A stretch of 64,000 bases of DNA, taken from the NCBI RefSeq assembly GCF_005233835.1, contig NZ_SZQA01000004.1, positions 1-64,000 of the forward strand, read 5' to 3'. Shown in pieces: positions 1 through 9,696 of this stretch. The position numbers and the translations under genes were made by a program. Every line of letters begins with the position of its first letter. Within the stretch, counting starts at the first letter, position 1. Source of the stretch: Herbidospora galbida (GTDB lineage: Bacteria; Actinomycetota; Actinomycetes; Streptosporangiales; Streptosporangiaceae). Below the pieces are notes generated by a model. It was not told the DNA's origin, made no database searches, and saw only the letters and a list, made by a program, of their open reading frames with translations.

Positions 1-957
1 CCCGCGCGCCAGCACGACCTCTCCCCCGTGTTCGACCACGCCGTCGGCCAGCGGCCGGCGTCCGCGCGGCGCCGGCCCGGACAGCAGCCGGTCGACGGTA
101 CGCCACGTCGCGTCGAAGGAGTGGGCGATCGTGCGCCCGGCCTCGGCCAGGCGGCGCATCAGCGCCTCGGCGTCGAGCAGCCCGAGCGTGCCCGCCACGG
201 CGTCCTGCTCCTGGAGCACCAGGCGGTCGGTGCCGCGCGCGGTCACCAGGTGCAGCCCGTGGCGGATGTCGAGCAGCAGTTCGTGGGCCTCCCGGACGCG
301 GGGGCCGGGCGCGGAGGCGACCCAGGCGGCGGCCACGGCCTGCATCGCCTGGACGTCGCGGATCCCGCCGCGGGCGTCCTTGAGGTCGGGTTCGAGCAGG
401 AAGGCCAGCTCGCCGGAGGAGTCGGCGCGCTTGTCGGCCGCCTCCCGCAGCTCGCCCAGCCGGCGCCGGGAGTCGGACCGCCATTCGGCCAGCACCGCCT
501 CGCGCGCGGCGCGTGTCAGCTCGGGGTCGCCCGCGACGTGGCGGGCCTGGATCAGGCCGAGCACGGCCTTGAGGTCCTCGCGCGAGACCTTCACGGCCTC
601 GTCGACGGTCCGGACCGAGTGGTCGAGGCCGACCCCGGAGTCCCAGATGGGATACCAGATCCGGTCGGCGATCTGGGCGACGTCGTCGCGCCCGTTGTGC
701 AGCAGAACCAGGTCGAGATCGCTGCCGGGCGCCAGCTCCCCGCGCCCCAGGCTCCCGACCGCGACGAGCGCGACCCCGGTGAGGGGGCCGCGCTCTGCAC
801 CCCGCGCATCGGGGCCGCGTGTCTCAGGGTCGAGGAGCCCGCCCTTTCCGTTCCGCTGACTGACGGCGGTCCGGAGCAGGTCCGTGAGCCACCGGTCGAT
901 GTCCGCCGCCCGCTCTTTGCGGGCGGCGGCGAACGAGCGAGCTTCCCCTCTCATCAT
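1..957 (-). CDS. glnD: Bifunctional PII uridylyl/adenylyltransferase GlnD, N-terminal part (cut by window edge)
   Basis: Modifies the PII protein according to nitrogen status. About 319 N-terminal residues are present; the rest lies beyond base 1. The nucleotidyltransferase signature GSLGRGELAPGSDLD is visible about 70 residues in, with the two metal-binding Asp residues, followed by the helical GlnD domain (ARHVAGDPEL, FLLEPDLKDARGGIRD). Two adjacent ATG codons (957 and 954) can start it. It lies 4 bases after the glnB stop and is the last gene of amtB-glnB-glnD. In Streptomyces the equivalent enzyme adenylylates rather than uridylylates PII; that this copy does so is inference. The C-terminal HD and ACT domains cannot be seen. 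Confidence 0.93.
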   Translation of the reverse strand, partial: MMRGEARSFAAARKERAADIDRWLTDLLRTAVSQRNGKGGLLDPETRGPDARGAERGPLTGVALVAVGSLGRGELAPGSDLDLVLLHNGRDDVAQIADRIWYPIWDSGVGLDHSVRTVDEAVKVSREDLKAVLGLIQARHVAGDPELTRAAREAVLAEWRSDSRRRLGELREAADKRADSSGELAFLLEPDLKDARGGIRDVQAMQAVAAAWVASAPGPRVREAHELLLDIRHGLHLVTARGTDRLVLQEQDAVAGTLGLLDAEALMRRLAEAGRTIAHSFDATWRTVDRLLSGPAPRGRRPLADGVVEHGGEVVLARG

Positions 958-961
958 CCGG

Positions 962-2598
<1,637 letters not shown>

Positions 2599-2774
2599 TC
2601 GATGCGACCCTCCTTCCAATTGGCGTGTGGCCGGTTATCACTTGCGCAGTGGGCTTCACCAAGGGCGTCATCGACCGGCTCGCGCACTGACACGTAGTCG
2701 TAGGGGGAGAGGTGAGCTTCCTCTCCCGTGCACGCCAGGGTGTTCTTCCGCCGTTTCAGGTCGCGACCCTGCAT

Positions 2775-2821
2775 GTTTCACATCTGTGAAACTCGCCACA
2801 AGCGTGTTTCGGGCGTGTTTC
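2775..2821 (-). promoter_or_regulatory. Putative GlnR-binding sites upstream of amtB
   Basis: A perfect inverted repeat at 2775-2792 (GTTTCACA-TC-TGTGAAAC) contains TTCAC-N6-GAAAC on both strands, close to the actinobacterial GlnR pattern GTnAC-N6-GAAAC. On the minus strand two further GAAAC half-sites (2817-2821 and 2806-2810) are spaced exactly 6 bases apart. The 288-base gap 2599-2886 between amtB and the sigma gene otherwise holds the sigma-gene terminator and no recognisable gene. Confidence 0.6.
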
Positions 2822-2837
2822 GGATGCTACGTACACG

Positions 2838-2869
2838 AAAAAAGCGCCCGCCGGTAAACCGGCAGGCGC
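2838..2869 (-). terminator. Intrinsic terminator of the sigma-factor gene
   Basis: On the minus strand an 11-bp stem with one mismatch (2844-2854 with 2859-2869) and a 4-base loop is followed by six T residues (complement of 2838-2843). It starts about 18 bases after the stop of the sigma gene and separates it from amtB, which is read in the same direction. Confidence 0.88.
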
Positions 2870-2886
2870 TTCATGAGCTGGTAAAA

Positions 2887-3816
2887 CTATGCGGCCACGT
2901 GGGCCATCTTGCGCAGGCGGGCCAGCGCGTCGCGTTCCAGGCGGCGGGCCCGGTCGCGGCCGATGCCGTATCTTTCGCCCACTTCCGTCAGCGTGTGTTC
3001 ACGTCCGTCGACCAGGCCGTAACGCCAGCGCAGCATCTCGCTGGCCTGGCCCTCCAGGCCGGTCAGCCAGTGCTCCAGGCGTTCGCGGTCGAGGGTGGCC
3101 AGGGCCTGCTCCTCGGGGTTGGCCCACGACTCGTCGGCGATCATGTCGCCCAGCTCGGTCTCGTCTTCGTCGCCCACGCCCAGCTGCAGCGAGACCGGGT
3201 CGGAGGCCCAGCGGCGCAGCTCGCGCACCCGCTCGATCGGCAGGTCGAGCACGTTCGCGAGGTCGTCGTCGGTCGGCTCGGCGTCGAATTCGGCCAGCAT
3301 GTCGCGGCGCACCCGCATCAGGCGGGTCATCTGCTCGCCGGCGTGGGTGGGCAGGCGCACCGGGCGGGCCTGCTCGTGGATGGCCCGGCCCACGGACTGG
3401 CGAATCCACCAGGTCGCATAGGTCGAAAACTTGTAACCCCGGCGGTAATCGAATTTCTCGACCGCCCTCACCAGGCCCAGGTTCCCCTCTTGCACCAAAT
3501 CGATGAGCGGCATTCCGCGCCCGGAGTATTTCCGGGCCACCGCCACCACCAGGCGCAGGTTCGCCTGGATGAACTCGTCTTTGGCGCGGCGCCCCGAGAC
3601 CGCGATCCGTTCGAGTTCCTCGTCGAGCGCGTCGGAGACCTTCGGCTCCGGGTCGCCCGTGTCGAGCAGCTGCTCGGCGAACAGCCCCGCCTCGATCCGC
3701 TTGGCGAGCTCGACCTCTTGCTCTGCGCTCAGGAGCGGAACGCGCCCGATCTCCGCCAGGTAGGTTCCCAGCAGATCACGATCCGCGACTTCCTGCGTCC
3801 TGTTCCCCGTCGCCAT
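2887..3816 (-). CDS. Primary-like (group 2, HrdB/SigB-type) RNA polymerase sigma factor
   Basis: 309 residues, without the long N-terminal region 1.1 of the principal sigma. Region 1.2 is at about 13-45 (YLAEIGRVPLL), region 2 at about 80-150 (NLRLVVAVARKYSGRG, ending in TYATWWIRQSVGRAIHEQAR), region 3 at about 150-225, and region 4 at about 240-305. The -10 recognition helix is close to consensus. The -35 recognition helix reads GRDRARRLERDALARLRK where primary sigmas have R-x-R-I-R-Q-I-E, so promoter preference may be shifted. The ATG at 3816 has GAGG 8 bases upstream. It sits alone between terminator 2838-2869 and the hut operon. It is a general or stationary-phase sigma by family; the regulon is unknown. 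Confidence 0.93.
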   Translation of the reverse strand: MATGNRTQEVADRDLLGTYLAEIGRVPLLSAEQEVELAKRIEAGLFAEQLLDTGDPEPKVSDALDEELERIAVSGRRAKDEFIQANLRLVVAVARKYSGRGMPLIDLVQEGNLGLVRAVEKFDYRRGYKFSTYATWWIRQSVGRAIHEQARPVRLPTHAGEQMTRLMRVRRDMLAEFDAEPTDDDLANVLDLPIERVRELRRWASDPVSLQLGVGDEDETELGDMIADESWANPEEQALATLDRERLEHWLTGLEGQASEMLRWRYGLVDGREHTLTEVGERYGIGRDRARRLERDALARLRKMAHVAA

Positions 3817-3923
3817 TCAAGGCACCTCGTTCCGCAGCGCGAACACCCTCGTCCTGAACGTGCCAACGGCTGGATCAGGGCAAAGATTCCCTCAAGAGAT
3901 ACGCCAGCAGAATGGTTTTCGAT

Positions 3924-3939
3924 TCCTCCTATAGGAGGA
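3924..3939. promoter_or_regulatory. Perfect 16-bp palindrome between hutI and the sigma gene
   Basis: TCCTCCTA-TAGGAGGA is a perfect palindrome without spacer, so it is more like a protein-binding site than an RNA hairpin. It lies about 108 bases upstream of the sigma-factor start and about 25 bases after the hutI stop. The protein that would bind is not known. Each strand also contains an AGGAGG motif with no matching start codon. Confidence 0.35.
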
Positions 3940-3963
3940 TGCGCATCTCTTTATCGCGAAATC

Positions 3964-5112
3964 TCACACTACCCGCCGCCCGGACTGCCACACCTGTGTG
4001 ACCAACGGGACACCGGGGCGGTAGGCCAGGTGCACATAAGAGGCCGCTTCGAGGATGACCAGATCGGCCCGCGCGCCCGGCCTGATCACCCCTACGTCGG
4101 CGCGGCGCAGCGCCGCCGCCCCGCCCGCCGTCGCGGCCCTGACCGCCTCGGCCGGGGTCATGCCCATCTCGCGTACGGCCAGCGCCACGCAGAACGGCAT
4201 CGACGAGGTGAACGAGGAGCCGGGGTTGCAGTCGGTCGCCAGCGCCACCGTCACCCCGGCGTCGAGCAGCCGCCGGGCCTCGGGATAGGGCGAGCGGGTG
4301 GAGAACTCGGCCCCGGGGAGAAGGGTGGCCACCACCCCGGCGTCGGCCAGCATGCCGACGTCCTCGCGGGTGAGATGGGTGCAGTGGTCGGCCGAGGCCG
4401 CGCCGAGCTCGCAGGCCAGCCGGACGCCGGGGCCCTCGCCGAGCTGGTTGGCGTGCACCCGGACGCCCAGCCCGGCCGCCTTCCCGGCGCTCAGGATCTC
4501 GCGGCTCTGGGCCTCGTCGAAGGCCCCGCGCTCGCAGAAGACGTCGATCCACTTGGCGTAGGGGGCGCAGGCGGCGAGCATCGGCCCGGCGACCAGGCGG
4601 GTGTACTCGTCGGCGTCGGTCCCGGGCGGCACGACGTGGGCGCCCAGGAAGGTCGACTCCTCGGTGAACGCCCGCGCCACCTCCAGGGAGCGCTTCTCGT
4701 CGCCGGTCGTCAGGCCGTAGCCGCTCTTGATCTCGACGGTGGTGGTGCCCTGGCCGGTCATCTCGTGAACCAGCCCGGCGGTCCGGGCGGCCAGCTCCGG
4801 GGTGGTCGCCGCCCTCGTCGCGGCGACCGTGGTCCGGATGCCCCCGGCGGTGTAGCGCTCCCCGGCCATCCGGGCGGCGAACTCGGCCGTCCGGTCGCCC
4901 GCGAAGACCAGGTGGGCGTGGCTGTCGACGAAGCCGGGGATCACGGCCCGGCCCCGGGCGTCGATGCGGTGGTCGGCGGCCGGGGCGCGGGCGGCCTCGC
5001 CCACCCAGGCGATCTCGGCGCCCTCGACCACCACCGCCGCCTTGGCGATCTCCTCACGGTCCCGGTCGGACGTGAAGAGCAGCCCGATGTCATAGAAGAG
5101 CGTCGCGCTCAT
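3964..5112 (-). CDS. hutI: Imidazolonepropionase
   Basis: Third step of histidine degradation: opens 4-imidazolone-5-propionate to N-formimidoyl-glutamate in the cytoplasm. 382 residues of the amidohydrolase superfamily. The metal-binding [10 protein letters not shown] is near residue 65, EIKSGYGL is the substrate loop, and [16 protein letters not shown] and ATDCNPGSS carry further active-site residues. Last gene of the M20-hutF-hutI operon, starting 18 bases after the hutF stop. Its ribosome site is weak, so it may rely on ribosomes arriving from hutF. Confidence 0.95.
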   Translation of the reverse strand: MSATLFYDIGLLFTSDRDREEIAKAAVVVEGAEIAWVGEAARAPAADHRIDARGRAVIPGFVDSHAHLVFAGDRTAEFAARMAGERYTAGGIRTTVAATRAATTPELAARTAGLVHEMTGQGTTTVEIKSGYGLTTGDEKRSLEVARAFTEESTFLGAHVVPPGTDADEYTRLVAGPMLAACAPYAKWIDVFCERGAFDEAQSREILSAGKAAGLGVRVHANQLGEGPGVRLACELGAASADHCTHLTREDVGMLADAGVVATLLPGAEFSTRSPYPEARRLLDAGVTVALATDCNPGSSFTSSMPFCVALAVREMGMTPAEAVRAATAGGAAALRRADVGVIRPGARADLVILEAASYVHLAYRPGVPLVTQVWQSGRRVV

Positions 5113-5130
5113 TCAGCACTCGCAATCACG

Positions 5131-6465
5131 TCAGCCGCGGACCGCGCCGATGGCGTCCCGCAGCAGGTGGCCCACCTCACCGATCACGTGGCGTCCGGAG
5201 CCGACGATCCGCCGTCCACCCGACACGACGGACACGACGTCGGCACCCGTCGCCGCGAACACCACCGATTCCACTGCCGAACGCGCCGTCGCGCCAGCCG
5301 TACGGACGGAGTCGAGCCTTACTGTGACCAGATCGGTCCAGGCTCCCGGGCAGAGCTGCCCGCCGTCGGGGAAGCCGAGGGAGGTGTGACCGGCCACGGT
5401 GGCGGCGGTGAGCAGTTCGTCGGCCCGCCAGTGGCCGCGTTCGCCGGTGACGACGCGCTCGCCGAGTTCGACGGCGCGGGCCTCCTCGAAGAGGTCGATC
5501 ACGGCGTGGCTGTCGGAGCCGAGCGTGATGGGGCTCCCGGCGGCGTGGAGGCGGCGGGTGGCGCAGATGCCGTCGGCCAGGTCGCGTTCGGTGGTCGGGC
5601 AGACGCAGACATGGGTGCCGGAGCCGCCCAGCAGGGCGACGTCCTCGTCGGAGACGTGGGTGGCGTGCACCGCCGTCGACCTCGGGCCGAGCGCGCCGGC
5701 CTCATGCAGGACGCGGACCGGGGAGGCGGCGTAGGCGGCCACGCACTGCTCGTTCTCGGCGGGCTGCTCGGAGACGTGGGCGTGCAGCGGCCCGGCGTGG
5801 CGGTGGGTGAACTCGACCACGGTCGGCATCTGCTCGGGCCGCATGGCCCGCACCGAGTGGATGGCGGCGCCGATCTCGACGTCGTCGGCCCCGGCGTACG
5901 CCCCGGCGAGCCGGTCGGCGCGGTCGGCCCACTCGTGGACGTCGCCGTCGCCGAACCTAGTCTGCACCCCTTCCAGCGGGGCGCCGAAGCCGCCGCTCAG
6001 ATAGCAGGTGTCGAGCAGGGACAGCCGCACCCCGGCGTCGCGGGCGGCCCGGACCAGGGCGTGGCCCATCTCGTTGGGGTCGCCGTAGGGGACGCCGCCG
6101 GGGCCGTGGTGGAGGTAGTGGAACTCACCGACCGCCGTGATCCCGGTCAGGGCCATCTCGGCGTAGACGGCGAGGGCCAGGCGGTAATAGGTGTCGGGGT
6201 CGAGGCGGCCGGCGACGGCGTACATCTGCTCGCGCCAGGTCCAGAAGCTGCCCTTGCCGACCTGGGTGTGGCCGCGCAGGGCGCGGTGGAAGGCGTGGGA
6301 GTGGGCGTTGGCCAGGCCGGGGATGGTCAGGCCGGCGAGGATCTCGCCGGTCGGCGGGACGCCCTGCCGCACCTCGGAGATCCGGCGGCCCTCGACGTCG
6401 ATCCGCACCCCTTCGGCGACCGCGCCGCCGACCAGGGCCAGCTCGCACCAGTACGTCTCGGTCAC
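5131..6465 (-). CDS. hutF: Formimidoylglutamate deiminase
   Basis: Converts N-formimidoyl-L-glutamate to N-formyl-L-glutamate and ammonia, the two-step alternative to HutG-type formiminoglutamase. 444 residues of the amidohydrolase superfamily. The HxH metal site is in ANAHSHAFHRALRG; HVSEQPAENEQC and TLGSDSHAVIDLFEEAR supply the remaining ligands. The GTG at 6465 overlaps the stop of the upstream M20 gene in GTGA (6462-6465), which fixes the start; the frame is open further upstream but would run into that gene. The product needs an N-formylglutamate hydrolase, for which the upstream gene is the obvious candidate. Confidence 0.92.
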   Translation of the reverse strand: MTETYWCELALVGGAVAEGVRIDVEGRRISEVRQGVPPTGEILAGLTIPGLANAHSHAFHRALRGHTQVGKGSFWTWREQMYAVAGRLDPDTYYRLALAVYAEMALTGITAVGEFHYLHHGPGGVPYGDPNEMGHALVRAARDAGVRLSLLDTCYLSGGFGAPLEGVQTRFGDGDVHEWADRADRLAGAYAGADDVEIGAAIHSVRAMRPEQMPTVVEFTHRHAGPLHAHVSEQPAENEQCVAAYAASPVRVLHEAGALGPRSTAVHATHVSDEDVALLGGSGTHVCVCPTTERDLADGICATRRLHAAGSPITLGSDSHAVIDLFEEARAVELGERVVTGERGHWRADELLTAATVAGHTSLGFPDGGQLCPGAWTDLVTVRLDSVRTAGATARSAVESVVFAATGADVVSVVSGGRRIVGSGRHVIGEVGHLLRDAIGAVRG

Positions 6466-7631
6466 GCCCCGCCCCCGGACAGGTCGGCCAGCACGGCGGC
6501 CAGCGCGATCACCCCGGCGACGCAGTCGCGCGGCTCGGCGAACTCGCCGGGCGAGTGGGAGACCCCGGTGGGGTTGCGGACGAACAGCATCGCGGTCGGC
6601 ACCCCGGCGGAGGCCAGGATCCCGGCGTCGTGCCCGGCGGCGGTCGGCAGGATCGGCGCGGGATGGCCGCCGATCCCGGCCGCGCAGGCGACGCGCAGGC
6701 GCAGCACCTCGTCGAAGGTGACCTCGGGCGTCCACGACTCCTCGGTGACCTCGGCGCCGGCGGCGAGCCGGGCGACCAGGCTCCGGACCGCGTCGGTCTC
6801 CGGGCCCCGGGCGTCGAGCCAGGCGGTGACCAGCGACGGGATCGCGTTGGCGTTGTTGGGCTCGACCCGGACCTTGCCGAAGGTGGCGCGTACGCCGTGG
6901 GCCTCGGCCTGGGTGCGGGCGGCGAGCACGGCGTTGGCGTAGGCGAGCATCGGGTCGTCGCGGTCTTCGAAGGCGGTGGTGCCGGCGTGATCGGCCGTGC
7001 CGCGGAAGTCGAAGCGCCAGCGCCCGTGGGGCCAGATGGCGCTGGCCACCCCGACCGGGACCTCCAGGGCGCGGCCCTGCTCGACGTGGAGCTCCACGAA
7101 GACCCCGACGTGGGCGAGAGTCTCGTCGTCGCGGCCGAGGCGGCCCGGCTCGCGGCCCCGGGCAGTGAGCACCTCGTCGAGGCTGTGGCCCTGGTCGTCG
7201 CGCAGGCCCCGGGCCCGGTCGGGGTCGAGGACGCCGGTCAGCAGCCGCGACCCGATGCAGGGCACCCCGAACCGGGCGCCCTCCTCGTCGGTGAAGCAGG
7301 CGACCCCGATGGGACGGTCGGGCTGGAACCCGTCACCCCGGAGCAGATCGATCGCCTCGAACGCGGACGCCACGCCGAGCGGCCCGTCGAACGCGCCGCC
7401 TTCGCGGACCGAGTCGAGATGACTCCCCGTGACCAGCCCCGGCCCCTGCCTGGACGGGTCGCCCCACCAGGCCCACAGGTTGCCGTTGCGGTCTTCGTGG
7501 CTGGTCAGGCCCCGTTTCACGGCTTGGTGGGTGAACCACTCGCGCAACTCCATGTCGGCGGACGACCAGGCGTCACGCCGATAGCCCCCGGTGCGCGGGT
7601 TTCTGCCGATCTGCTCGATGTCCGCCAGCAT
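6462..7631 (-). CDS. M20-family amidohydrolase (allantoate amidohydrolase-like) in the hut operon
   Basis: 389 residues of the M20 N-carbamoyl-amino-acid / allantoate amidohydrolase family (TGSHLDSVREGGAFDG with the first metal ligands, FTDEEGARFG, ELHVEQGRAL, and GTADHAGTTAF for the lid domain). By homology it would cleave a carbamoyl or ureido group. It is, however, the first gene of an operon with hutF and hutI, 4 bases overlapping hutF, and no HutG deformylase is present. I infer that it hydrolyses N-formyl-L-glutamate to glutamate and formate. The start ATG at 7631 is preceded by GGTGGAGGG, rather close. The promoter region holds the palindrome at 7643-7662. Confidence 0.85.
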   Translation of the reverse strand: MLADIEQIGRNPRTGGYRRDAWSSADMELREWFTHQAVKRGLTSHEDRNGNLWAWWGDPSRQGPGLVTGSHLDSVREGGAFDGPLGVASAFEAIDLLRGDGFQPDRPIGVACFTDEEGARFGVPCIGSRLLTGVLDPDRARGLRDDQGHSLDEVLTARGREPGRLGRDDETLAHVGVFVELHVEQGRALEVPVGVASAIWPHGRWRFDFRGTADHAGTTAFEDRDDPMLAYANAVLAARTQAEAHGVRATFGKVRVEPNNANAIPSLVTAWLDARGPETDAVRSLVARLAAGAEVTEESWTPEVTFDEVLRLRVACAAGIGGHPAPILPTAAGHDAGILASAGVPTAMLFVRNPTGVSHSPGEFAEPRDCVAGVIALAAVLADLSGGGA

Positions 7632-7642
7632 CCCTCCACCCT

Positions 7643-7662
7643 ACTGAATGGCTCCATTCAGT
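7643..7662. promoter_or_regulatory. Palindromic operator between the hut operon and the radical SAM gene
   Basis: ACTGAATGG-CT-CCATTCAGT is a perfect 9-bp inverted repeat in the 54-base gap between two divergent genes. Its core TGAAT-N6-ATTCA is identical to the pattern in front of hutU at 14476-14491. The likely ligand is the RpiR-type regulator encoded after hutU (inference). Confidence 0.65.
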
Positions 7663-7685
7663 CCAGGGAGGGCTACCCTGACCCG

Positions 7686-8963
7686 GTGAGTTTCGATGTC
7701 AGCGTGGTCGTTCGTTACCGCAAGGCGGTCACCTACGGCATGCACGCCCTGCTGGCGGCACTGGAAGCCGCGCCTCCGGCGGTGAACTTCGAGGTCCGCT
7801 ACGCCACCAGCGCCGAAGAGACGGCGATCCAGATCGGCCAGGCCGACGCCGACCGGATTCTGGTGCTCTGGTCCTTCTACTCGCCCGATTTCCCGTTAAT
7901 GACGGCCGAACTGGCCGAAGTCAGGGCGCTCAGCCACCGAGACGACGTCGTCCACGTCGCGGGCGGCGTACACGCCACCGCGGAACCCCAGCAGGTGATC
8001 GACGCCGGCTGGGACGTCGCCGCGATCGGCGAGGGCGAGACCACGATCATCTCCCTGGTCGCCGAACCCGACCTGCGCAAGGTGCCGGGCCTGGCGATCC
8101 GCGACCACGACGGGATCGCGCTCCGCACTCCGGGCGCCCCGCAGCTGCCGCTCGACGCCTTCCCCTCGTTCCCGGCCGGCCGGGCCGGGCCCGTCGAGAT
8201 CACCCGCGGCTGCCGCTACACCTGCAAGTTCTGCCAGACCCCGTTCATGTTCGGGGCCCAGTTCCGGCACCGCTCGGTCGAGAGCGTGCGCGACCACGTG
8301 CGGCGGATGGCCGCCAGGGGCCTGCGCGACGTCCGGTTCATCACCCCGACCTCGCTCAGCTACGGCAGCCAGACCGCCGATCCCGACCTCGACAAGGTCG
8401 AGGAGCTGCTGGTGGCCTGCAAGGAAGAGGCGCCGGCGAACGGCCGGGTGTTCTTCGGCAGCTTCCCGTCGGAGATCCGCCCCGAGCACGTGACGCCCGA
8501 GGCGATGCGCATGCTCCGCGGATACGTCGCCAACGACAACATCATCATCGGCGCCCAGTCGGGCTCCGACCGCATCCTGACCGCCTCGGGCCGGGGCCAC
8601 GGCGCCGCGCCGGTCCTCGACGCGGCCAGGATCGCGATCGACTTCGGGTTCCGCCCCAACGTCGACTTCATCTTCGGCATGCCGGGCGAGACCGAAGACG
8701 ACCAGAAGGCGTCCCTGAAACTGGCCTCCGACCTGGCCGACCTCGGCGCCCGCATCCACACCCACACGTTCATGCCGCTGCCCGGCACCCCGTGGCGCGA
8801 CGCCGAACCGGCGCTGATCCCGCTGACCACCTCGACCGAGCTCGACCGGCTGGCCCAGCGCGGCGACGCCTACGGCCACTGGCGCAAGCAGGCCGAACAC
8901 GCCCAGGTGCTGGCCGAGACCGCCAAGCAGTATCCGCGCCGGACCCCGCGCCGCCGCGTCTAG
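7686..8963 (+). CDS. B12-binding domain / radical SAM protein (MJ1487-like family)
   Basis: 425 residues. The N-terminal cobalamin-binding-like Rossmann domain covers about 1-130. The radical SAM domain carries the 4Fe-4S cysteines Cys176, Cys180 and Cys183 (CRYTCKFCQTP), with a GIGAQSGSDR-like SAM strand later (IIIGAQSGSDRIL) and DFIFGMPGE. The B12 part lacks an obvious DxHxxG motif, so cobalamin use is uncertain. The frame is open far upstream, but GTG 7686 is chosen because it begins the conserved domain and clears the divergent hut promoter. Function is unknown; other members of this family modify or methylate small molecules or RNA. The shared operator suggests control together with the hut genes. 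Confidence 0.8.
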   Translation: MSFDVSVVVRYRKAVTYGMHALLAALEAAPPAVNFEVRYATSAEETAIQIGQADADRILVLWSFYSPDFPLMTAELAEVRALSHRDDVVHVAGGVHATAEPQQVIDAGWDVAAIGEGETTIISLVAEPDLRKVPGLAIRDHDGIALRTPGAPQLPLDAFPSFPAGRAGPVEITRGCRYTCKFCQTPFMFGAQFRHRSVESVRDHVRRMAARGLRDVRFITPTSLSYGSQTADPDLDKVEELLVACKEEAPANGRVFFGSFPSEIRPEHVTPEAMRMLRGYVANDNIIIGAQSGSDRILTASGRGHGAAPVLDAARIAIDFGFRPNVDFIFGMPGETEDDQKASLKLASDLADLGARIHTHTFMPLPGTPWRDAEPALIPLTTSTELDRLAQRGDAYGHWRKQAEHAQVLAETAKQYPRRTPRRRV

Positions 8964-9628
8964 CGCGGCCTGACGACGACCTCGGTCAGATGGGCGTCGG
9001 CGGGCGCGGTCACCGCCGCGACCACGGCCCCGGCGACCGACTCGGCCGTCAGATAGCGGTGCGGCTCGTACTCGCCGCCCTCCTGCCGCCGGACACCGCG
9101 CTGCATGTCGGTGTCGATGCGTCCCGGATAGACGGTGGTGACCCGCAGCTCCGGCTCCTCCTGACGCAGCACGTCGGCGTAGGCGCGCAGCGCCCACTTG
9201 CTGGCGGCGTAGGAGCCCCAGTCGGGATGGGCGTTGCGCCCGGCGCCCGAGTTGACCAGCACGACCTGCCCCTTCGCCGCGCGGAGCGAGGGCAGCAGCA
9301 GCCGGGTCAGCTCGGCGACGGCGAAGACGTTGACCTCGAAGGTCTCCCGCCAGACGCGGATCGGCGTCTCCCCCACCGGCCCCAGCGTGACGACCCCGGC
9401 GCTGTGCACGAGCAGGTCGATCCGCCCGAGCCCCTCGACGTCGCGCGCGGTGATCTCGGTGAGCTCGACCGGGAAGGGCCGGGCGTCGAGCTCCTTGCAG
9501 ATCTCGTCGAGCTTCCCACCGCCCCGGCCACCGAGGATCAGGCCGTAGGTGGGCGAGAGGGCACGCGCGACGGCGGCACCGAGGCCGCGAGAACCGCCCG
9601 TGATCAGGGCGACAGGTCGATCACTCAT
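8960..9628 (-). CDS. Short-chain dehydrogenase/reductase
   Basis: 222 residues, classical SDR: cofactor loop TGGSRGLG near the N-terminus, a short NAG-like element (HSAGVVTLG), catalytic Ser in VNSGAG and YAASK with the Tyr and Lys. NADP preference is suggested by the basic residue after the glycine motif. Substrate unknown. Start ATG 9628; the frame is open to 9709 but that would cross the PadR promoter. It converges on the radical SAM gene with the two TAG stops overlapping in one CTAG (8960-8963), and it is divergent from the PadR gene. Confidence 0.85.
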   Translation of the reverse strand: MSDRPVALITGGSRGLGAAVARALSPTYGLILGGRGGGKLDEICKELDARPFPVELTEITARDVEGLGRIDLLVHSAGVVTLGPVGETPIRVWRETFEVNVFAVAELTRLLLPSLRAAKGQVVLVNSGAGRNAHPDWGSYAASKWALRAYADVLRQEEPELRVTTVYPGRIDTDMQRGVRRQEGGEYEPHRYLTAESVAGAVVAAVTAPADAHLTEVVVRPR

Positions 9629-9671
9629 GCCGATCACCTTAGTTCGCCGCGAATTGTCGTTGCGGCCGATA

Positions 9672-9695
9672 CTCAAACTTGTATATAAATTTGAG
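9672..9695. promoter_or_regulatory. Imperfect palindrome over the PadR promoter
   Basis: CTCAAACTT-GTATAT-AAATTTGAG: 9-bp arms with one mismatch, A/T rich in a G/C-rich region. It ends one base before the PadR start codon and lies 44 bases from the divergent SDR start. A PadR-type autoregulatory operator is the simplest reading. It also covers the most likely -10 element, so PadR mRNA may have a very short leader or none. Confidence 0.55.
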
Positions 9696-9696
9696 C

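Noticed and set aside
2599-2619. Upstream TTG start for amtB
   Set aside because: It overlaps the strong ribosome site GGAAGGAGGG that serves ATG 2598.
5131-6735. N-terminally extended hutF
   Set aside because: The extension is an Arg-rich read of the M20 gene in another frame; GTG 6465 in the GTGA overlap gives the family length.
2728-6942. Very long open frame (about 1400 codons) on the plus strand
   Set aside because: It runs antisense through the sigma, hutI, hutF and M20 genes; its open state follows from G/C-rich codon positions. The protein is low-complexity Gly/Ala/Val/Arg with no domain.
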